Source of the DNA: Candidatus Solibacter sp.
GTDB lineage: Bacteria > Acidobacteriota > Terriglobia > Bryobacterales > Bryobacteraceae
Direction of reading: 5' to 3'
DNA length: 64,000 nt
Assembly: GCA_013822245.1 (NCBI GenBank)
Contig: PNKE01000024.1
Span: 24,168 to 88,167 of the forward strand
Notes under the pieces: model-generated
The model's input: the letters and a program-made list of their open reading frames with translations, nothing else
Databases searched by the model: none
What the model was told of the DNA's origin: nothing
Program-made: the position numbers and the translations under genes
Shown: positions 60,033 through 64,000 of the stretch, in pieces
How positions within the stretch are numbered: the first letter of the stretch is position 1
How the letters are laid out: each line of letters opens with the position of its first letter

Positions 60033-63000
60033 CCGAAGCAAAGCTCTTCCAAAAAGCGACGACCAAGGCAGTCCTGAAGGCTCTCCGGCGTGCGAATGGC
60101 TCGCGCCGCTTTCTCGTTGCCGATGAAGTTGGTCTGGGAAAGACCGTGGTTGCACAGGGGGTTGTCCGGGAGTTGATGACCGAGAAGCTGAATCGCTCCG
60201 AAGGTCCCTTGGTGGTCTTCTACGTTTGCAGCAGTCTCGCAATTGCCGCCCAGAACAGACGCAAGCTCCTGGAGGTCATACCCGAGGCGGAACGCGATAC
60301 GGCCGTTTGCCCGGTGGACCGCCTGACTCTCGTCGGAACAAGAGACCGCCCGCCGCACGCGTTGCTAAACCTGTACACCCTCACGCCGGATACCTCGATT
60401 CCCTTACGCGAAGGCCGGAGCAGGAAGGGCCAGCAGTCTGAGCGCGCGCTGATCTATGCGCTCGTGAAGTATCGCTATCCCAAGCTCCTGGAGGTCTTTC
60501 GGCAAGACGATTTCCGGCAAAAGAGCATGCCCGCTCGTGACGACCTGGTTTGGAGGGGGTGGGTCCGCTATTACAAGGACTTGGTGCGGAGGAATGCAAG
60601 CCTCCGTCGGGAGTTTTACGAGGCGTTGCGCCGGGAGTTCAACGTCGAAGAGGGTCAGTGGCTGGTTCCTGCTGTAGAAAAGCTGGACAGGGATCGTCTG
60701 GAGTTCATCGGCAGGATGCGTAGTGCGCTGGCCGCCGCCAACTTGAACCATCTGAAGCCGGATCTCGTCATATTCGACGAATTCCAGAGGTTCCAGGACC
60801 TCGTACAAGAACAAGAAGATCTCCCACATTCCCGCGTGCTTAGACTCCTTCGGGGTGAAGAGGTCGAAGATCCACCCGGTCTCGTCCTCCTTTCTGCCAC
60901 ACCCTACAAGCCGTATGCGCGGAGGTGGGAGGAAGCTGATGGTTCGGAGCATAGAAAGGAGCTTCTCGACCTCGTGAAGTTCCTCTACGGAGGGGGCGCC
61001 AATGCGGCTGCCAAGCGAAAGGCGTGCGAACAGTCGTTCCGCACCATGGAGACGGAGCTTCGCTTGGGGCGACTCAGTTCTCCGGCTTTTCTTGAAGCCA
61101 AGGCGGTAATCGAGGGTGTACTGCGGCCAGTCATGTCACGGACTGAGAGGCTTGCTCATCCAGACGGTTCGCGCACTGTCGACATCCGGACCGAGACCAT
61201 GGATTTGCACGTCAAGGACCTACGTGTCTACAAAGAGATGGCGGCGACGTTTCGAGAGACCGATCGCGCCTGGATTGTTCCATATTGGTCATCGATCCCA
61301 CTGCCGGCCCAAACGATGGGCCCCAGTTACTTCGCATGGAAGCAGCGGGATTCAGCGAAGAGCAATGGGGCTCCTGCCTTGTCCGTGGGTGACCGGAACA
61401 GCTTCTGCCGCCCCAGCGAGTGGCCTCACCCGAGACTTCGTATTCTTGAACGCCTGGTACCACCGGAGAGACTGGCACTGCCGTGGGTGGCACCATCACT
61501 TCCCTGGTGGACGCTGGCGGGCAAATGGAGGAATGAAAGCCAGACCGACGTCGCAGCCAAATTGCTGGTCTTCAGTCGCTATCGCGCCGTTCCGCAGACT
61601 ATTGCGGCCTTATTGAGCTACTCCCTCGAATGCAGGTATCTGAGAAACAGCAGGGTCGATTACGAAACCGCCTCCCGACGAAGCGCTCTTCAAGCCCGCC
61701 CCAAACGCGAAGCCTTATTGGGATTCTTCCACCCTTCCCCCTGGGTGGTGAGGACAACGGAGCCGCTGACGGCAAAGGCGAGAACTCAGAGTGGCCTCAA
61801 GCGTGAGTTGGCGAAGCAACTCCGAACCTCGCTCGCTGAGGCTGGGGTGGCTATTAAGGGCGACACCCGACGACCCCTGTGGCGCCTACTCTCGAAGATC
61901 GAACGACGGGTCGGAACTTGGCGATACGCTCACCGCGCCTGGCAGGAACTGGCCGGCCAAGTAAGTAAGTCCGAAGACTCCGAGGGCGCTCTGGCCGGGC
62001 TTGTGGCCAGGTGGGACGAGGAAGCTCGTCAAAGAGAACTCACGGAGATCAGCCCGATAGAGCTTGACCGGTTGGCAGACTACGCGCTGTCAGCTCCCGG
62101 TGTAGTGATGGCGCGAGCGCTGCAGCGCCACTGGCCCGAAGCTGTGTCCGAAGGCGGATTCAGAAAGACGCTCGATGCTGTATGGCTTGGGCTGAGAGCC
62201 TACTTGGACCAGCCCTGGTTTGTGAAAGCGCTTGGCGGCGGCGAACGCCATTTTCCAGAGAGTCTGCAGCGGGCGGTGTTTGAGGGGAACCTGGAATCGG
62301 TTCTCGACGAGCACTTATGGATCACATCCCGTCTTCAGAGTCTGTCTGGGAGCGGCCTTGCCGAGGAGCTTAAAGTTGTACTGCGCCTCCGAAGCAGCGT
62401 CTTCTACCTACATTCGGTGAACGGTGAGAGCGAGCGATTCACACTCCGATGTCATGCAGCATTGCCGTTCACCGAAGGACGGATGCTGGTGCAAGGACCA
62501 GGCGAAGTTGAGAAAAAGCCGCTGCGCCCGGATGAGTTGCGCAAAGCATTCAATTCGCCTTTCTGGCCACATGTTTTGGCCACCACCTCGGTCGGGCAAG
62601 AGGGCCTCGACTTCCACTGCTGGTGTAAGTCCCTGATTCACTGGGATCTGGCGACCGACCCAGTTGCTCACGAGCAGCGGCAAGGGAGGATTCAGCGATA
62701 CGGAGGATTGTCCATCCGAACCGCGCTCGCGAAGGTACTCGGTCAGGACATTCTGGCTGCACCGACGGCCGCTTGCAGTCCGTGGGCGGAGCTTGCGGCT
62801 CGTGCTGAAAGGGAACCATCTCTAGCGGATAGCTCGGGTCTGAAGCCTTGGTGGATTCTTCCTGGCGCCGAGGTGCAGAACGTCATCCTCGGGATTCCCA
62901 CGAGTGAGCAAGAAGCCCGGTGGAAGCGCCTCCGAGAACAGGTACTATTGTATCGGCTCGCGCTCGGCCACCCCAATCAGGAAGATTTATTGGACGTTCT

Positions 63001-63091
63001 CCGCGGGGTGCCTGGAATAACGGACGAACAGATTCGAGCGGCATGCCTTCACCTTTCGCCGTATTTTGCGGACGAGGCATTGGTTCGGTGA
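60029..63091 (+). CDS. Large SF2-type helicase of the PLD/DUF6361 module
   Basis: 1020 aa. Walker A is VADEVGLGKTVVA (residues 30-42), Walker B is VIFDEFQRFQDL near residue 250, then LLSATPYKPYARRW. The C-lobe has LVFSRYRAVPQTI, LATTSVGQEGLDFHCWCKSLIHWD and HEQRQGRIQRYGG. The core is split by long inserts between motifs II and V. It overlaps the PLD gene and ends the 24-kb plus-strand island. It likely translocates on nucleic acid to feed the PLD nuclease; which substrate is unknown. Confidence 0.85.
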   Translation: MTEAKLFQKATTKAVLKALRRANGSRRFLVADEVGLGKTVVAQGVVRELMTEKLNRSEGPLVVFYVCSSLAIAAQNRRKLLEVIPEAERDTAVCPVDRLTLVGTRDRPPHALLNLYTLTPDTSIPLREGRSRKGQQSERALIYALVKYRYPKLLEVFRQDDFRQKSMPARDDLVWRGWVRYYKDLVRRNASLRREFYEALRREFNVEEGQWLVPAVEKLDRDRLEFIGRMRSALAAANLNHLKPDLVIFDEFQRFQDLVQEQEDLPHSRVLRLLRGEEVEDPPGLVLLSATPYKPYARRWEEADGSEHRKELLDLVKFLYGGGANAAAKRKACEQSFRTMETELRLGRLSSPAFLEAKAVIEGVLRPVMSRTERLAHPDGSRTVDIRTETMDLHVKDLRVYKEMAATFRETDRAWIVPYWSSIPLPAQTMGPSYFAWKQRDSAKSNGAPALSVGDRNSFCRPSEWPHPRLRILERLVPPERLALPWVAPSLPWWTLAGKWRNESQTDVAAKLLVFSRYRAVPQTIAALLSYSLECRYLRNSRVDYETASRRSALQARPKREALLGFFHPSPWVVRTTEPLTAKARTQSGLKRELAKQLRTSLAEAGVAIKGDTRRPLWRLLSKIERRVGTWRYAHRAWQELAGQVSKSEDSEGALAGLVARWDEEARQRELTEISPIELDRLADYALSAPGVVMARALQRHWPEAVSEGGFRKTLDAVWLGLRAYLDQPWFVKALGGGERHFPESLQRAVFEGNLESVLDEHLWITSRLQSLSGSGLAEELKVVLRLRSSVFYLHSVNGESERFTLRCHAALPFTEGRMLVQGPGEVEKKPLRPDELRKAFNSPFWPHVLATTSVGQEGLDFHCWCKSLIHWDLATDPVAHEQRQGRIQRYGGLSIRTALAKVLGQDILAAPTAACSPWAELAARAEREPSLADSSGLKPWWILPGAEVQNVILGIPTSEQEARWKRLREQVLLYRLALGHPNQEDLLDVLRGVPGITDEQIRAACLHLSPYFADEALVR

Positions 63092-63164
63092 TCCAGGCAA
63101 TTAGTGTCTGGAAATTGTAGCCAGTTTGGGATGGCAGAGAGACCTCGCAGGGGTTTGCAGACCG

Positions 63165-63419
63165 CTATACTTGCTCCCAAATCATCTCGTTCGCCAGGAC
63201 CGACCGGATTCTAGCCTTCACCGCCATCATCGGTACGAACCTCGGTTTCGTGAGCACTTGCAGGATGAGGATCCCATCTGAGAGTGAGTACCCAATCCGA
63301 TATCCGTTTTTCTCGACAGTTCCAGAATCTCCCGAGATCGGGAATCCGGCTTCGGCCAGCTTGGACCTGGCGGCCTCGACCTGTTCCGGGGTGACGCGAA
63401 ACTTCATCTGGTCAGCCAT
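63165..63419 (-). CDS. Small hypothetical phage-type protein
   Basis: 84 aa from the ATG at 63419, which overlaps the M15 stop by 8 nt with GGAGG upstream. FRVTPEQVEAARSKLAEAGFPISGDSG is an amphipathic helix-loop; the middle is beta-rich (YRIGYSLSDGILILQVLTKP). No family recognised. It lies convergent to the island's last gene. Confidence 0.6.
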   Translation of the reverse strand: MADQMKFRVTPEQVEAARSKLAEAGFPISGDSGTVEKNGYRIGYSLSDGILILQVLTKPRFVPMMAVKARIRSVLANEMIWEQV

Positions 63420-63819
63420 TCCCCACCTCCTGAAACGGTTCCGTCGTGACCACGGCGCGGCCGTTGCGGTAGACCCATAGGATTGACTCTGACGCCTCCC
63501 GCACATCGACGTGGATGTAGCCGGCGGCTTGGTCCACCCCGATGCCTTTGATCCGCGGCTCCGTCCGGACGACGTCGTAAAAGGTGCGCAACGGCATCGC
63601 CAGCGGCACCAGGTCCGCCGCGAGGCCACGTGTGTGAAAGCCAGGCTTCGGCTTGCGCGCTTCGATGGGATGCTCGGGGCAGCGGTAGGCCGAGTTCACC
63701 TTCAGGGGACCCGCCTTTGCGCGCAGCGTCTCCAGCACGTCGAGCAGTTCCCGCCGGACGCCCGCGCGGCCGCAGTGCCGGCATCGGAGTTCCGCCGCTT
63801 TGAAGTGTTCGGATTCCAA
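63412..63819 (-). CDS. M15-family peptidase (endolysin-type D,D-carboxypeptidase/L-alanyl-D-glutamate peptidase)
   Basis: 135 aa, TTG start at 63819 with GGAGG 10 nt upstream. The zinc-ligand pattern is visible: H62-x6-D69 in GFHTRGLAADL and His103 in YIHVDVR, with VNSAYRCPEHP preceding, as in phage M15 endolysins. CRHCG near the N-terminus adds a Cys pair. It has no signal peptide, as expected for an endolysin or cell-wall enzyme released at lysis. Confidence 0.87.
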   Translation of the reverse strand: MESEHFKAAELRCRHCGRAGVRRELLDVLETLRAKAGPLKVNSAYRCPEHPIEARKPKPGFHTRGLAADLVPLAMPLRTFYDVVRTEPRIKGIGVDQAAGYIHVDVREASESILWVYRNGRAVVTTEPFQEVGNG

Positions 63820-63822
63820 GGA

Positions 63823-64000
63823 TCAGACGCCTCCTTCCGGCGCGACCACGGAGACCGGCAACACGAAGGCATGCCGCTTCATCTCCTCGATCTCGGACTG
63901 GATGGCCTGGATCCGCACCATCCTCTCGGCCACGCCTTTCGGATCCGGGTCCGGGAACTCGGCTAGCAGCGGCTGAATGATCTTGTCCGAGGTTTCCCGG
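63823..64000 (-). CDS. Partial hypothetical protein, runs off the right edge
   Basis: The minus-strand frame ending at TGA (63825-63823) is open to the edge of the window. Its C-terminal 58 residues (SDKIIQPLLAEFPDPDP, ERMVRIQAIQSEIEEMKRHAF) look like a coiled-coil protein ending just upstream of the M15 peptidase. It belongs to the same operon; its family cannot be set from this fragment. Confidence 0.55.
   Translation of the reverse strand, partial: RETSDKIIQPLLAEFPDPDPKGVAERMVRIQAIQSEIEEMKRHAFVLPVSVVAPEGGV

Larger units (their letters stand above)
22194..64000. mobile_element. Integrated prophage-like/ICE-like element at tRNA-Val, right end outside window
   Basis: The left limit is the truncated tRNA-Val. 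Inside are candidate integrase arm sites, a tyrosine integrase, a minus-strand phage-type replication module (28600-37304) and, at the right edge, an M15 endopeptidase and small genes on the same strand. Two plus-strand cargo blocks (22.6-27.2 kb and 38.9-63.1 kb) have visibly lower GC than the chromosome to the left. At least 41.8 kb belongs to it. No capsid, terminase or conjugation gene is within view, so prophage, satellite and ICE are not yet separable. Confidence 0.65.

Noticed and set aside
63511..63966. 151-aa plus-strand frame at the right edge
   Set aside because: It is antisense to the M15 peptidase, which has clear zinc-ligand motifs.

Overview
The window looks like the chromosome of a high-GC Acidobacteriota, probably of the Solibacter/Bryobacter kind. 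This is inferred from codon use, from Tat-exported oxidoreductases, serine hydrolases and sugar-active enzymes packed between short operons, and from a kinase/formylglycine-enzyme-type surface protein. No 16S rRNA or other definitive marker is present.

Positions 1-22.2 kb are ordinary chromosome. Highlights are a truncated membrane protein with a formylglycine-generating-enzyme domain, and a four-gene minus-strand operon (rhodanese, an ArsC/Spx-like protein, an alpha/beta hydrolase, archease). The ArsC-like gene has an in-frame UGA exactly at its redox-cysteine position, followed by a good bacterial SECIS hairpin, so it is very probably a selenoprotein. Further on are an aminotransferase, two SDR dehydrogenases, an M28 peptidase, an aspartyl protease, a Tat-exported aldo/keto reductase, a GarR-like reductase, an isolated NuoI-type ferredoxin, a CoA-disulfide-reductase-like enzyme with a STAS protein, and a plus-strand run of hydrolase, SDR, SMP-30 lactonase and glycosidase-like genes.

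From about 22.19 kb to the right edge the window is a mobile element at a tRNA-Val locus. The 5' half of one tRNA-Val(GAC) is cut off in its anticodon arm. It is followed by a cluster of GGACTCC repeats that resemble integrase arm sites, then a complete tRNA-Val(GAC). The first cargo (22.6-27.2 kb) is a compact operon of two dCTP-deaminase-like proteins (one with the catalytic Glu changed to Gln), a protein joining a degenerate HD domain to a TIR domain, and a ThiL-like kinase. A ribbon-helix-helix-like gene and a 7-bp palindrome precede it. A tyrosine integrase follows on the minus strand, then a minus-strand phage-type replication module (28.6-37.3 kb) with a UvrD-like helicase, AEP/RepB-type primase, VRR-NUC nuclease and SNF2 helicase. 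Small plus-strand genes sit at 37.4-38.6 kb.

From 38.9 to 63.1 kb a plus-strand block of nine genes forms a defence island. It starts with a DISARM/Druantia-like trio: a DUF1998 helicase carrying a C-terminal nuclease, a DrmD-like SNF2 helicase and an adenine methylase. Next come a caspase/CHAT-like protease with a giant TPR-GreAB-C-PIN-like protein, and then a four-gene module of an unknown protein, a DUF6361-like protein, a phospholipase-D-fold nuclease and a large helicase. After 63.1 kb minus-strand phage-type genes resume (a small protein, an M15 peptidase, and a partial gene running off the edge), so the island appears to sit inside a prophage-like element.

The most novel candidates are the selenocysteine ArsC-like protein, the Dcd/Dcd*/HD-TIR/ThiL operon, and the caspase/TPR pair with the adjacent four-gene helicase/PLD module. 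All functions are read from sequence motifs only, with no database search.
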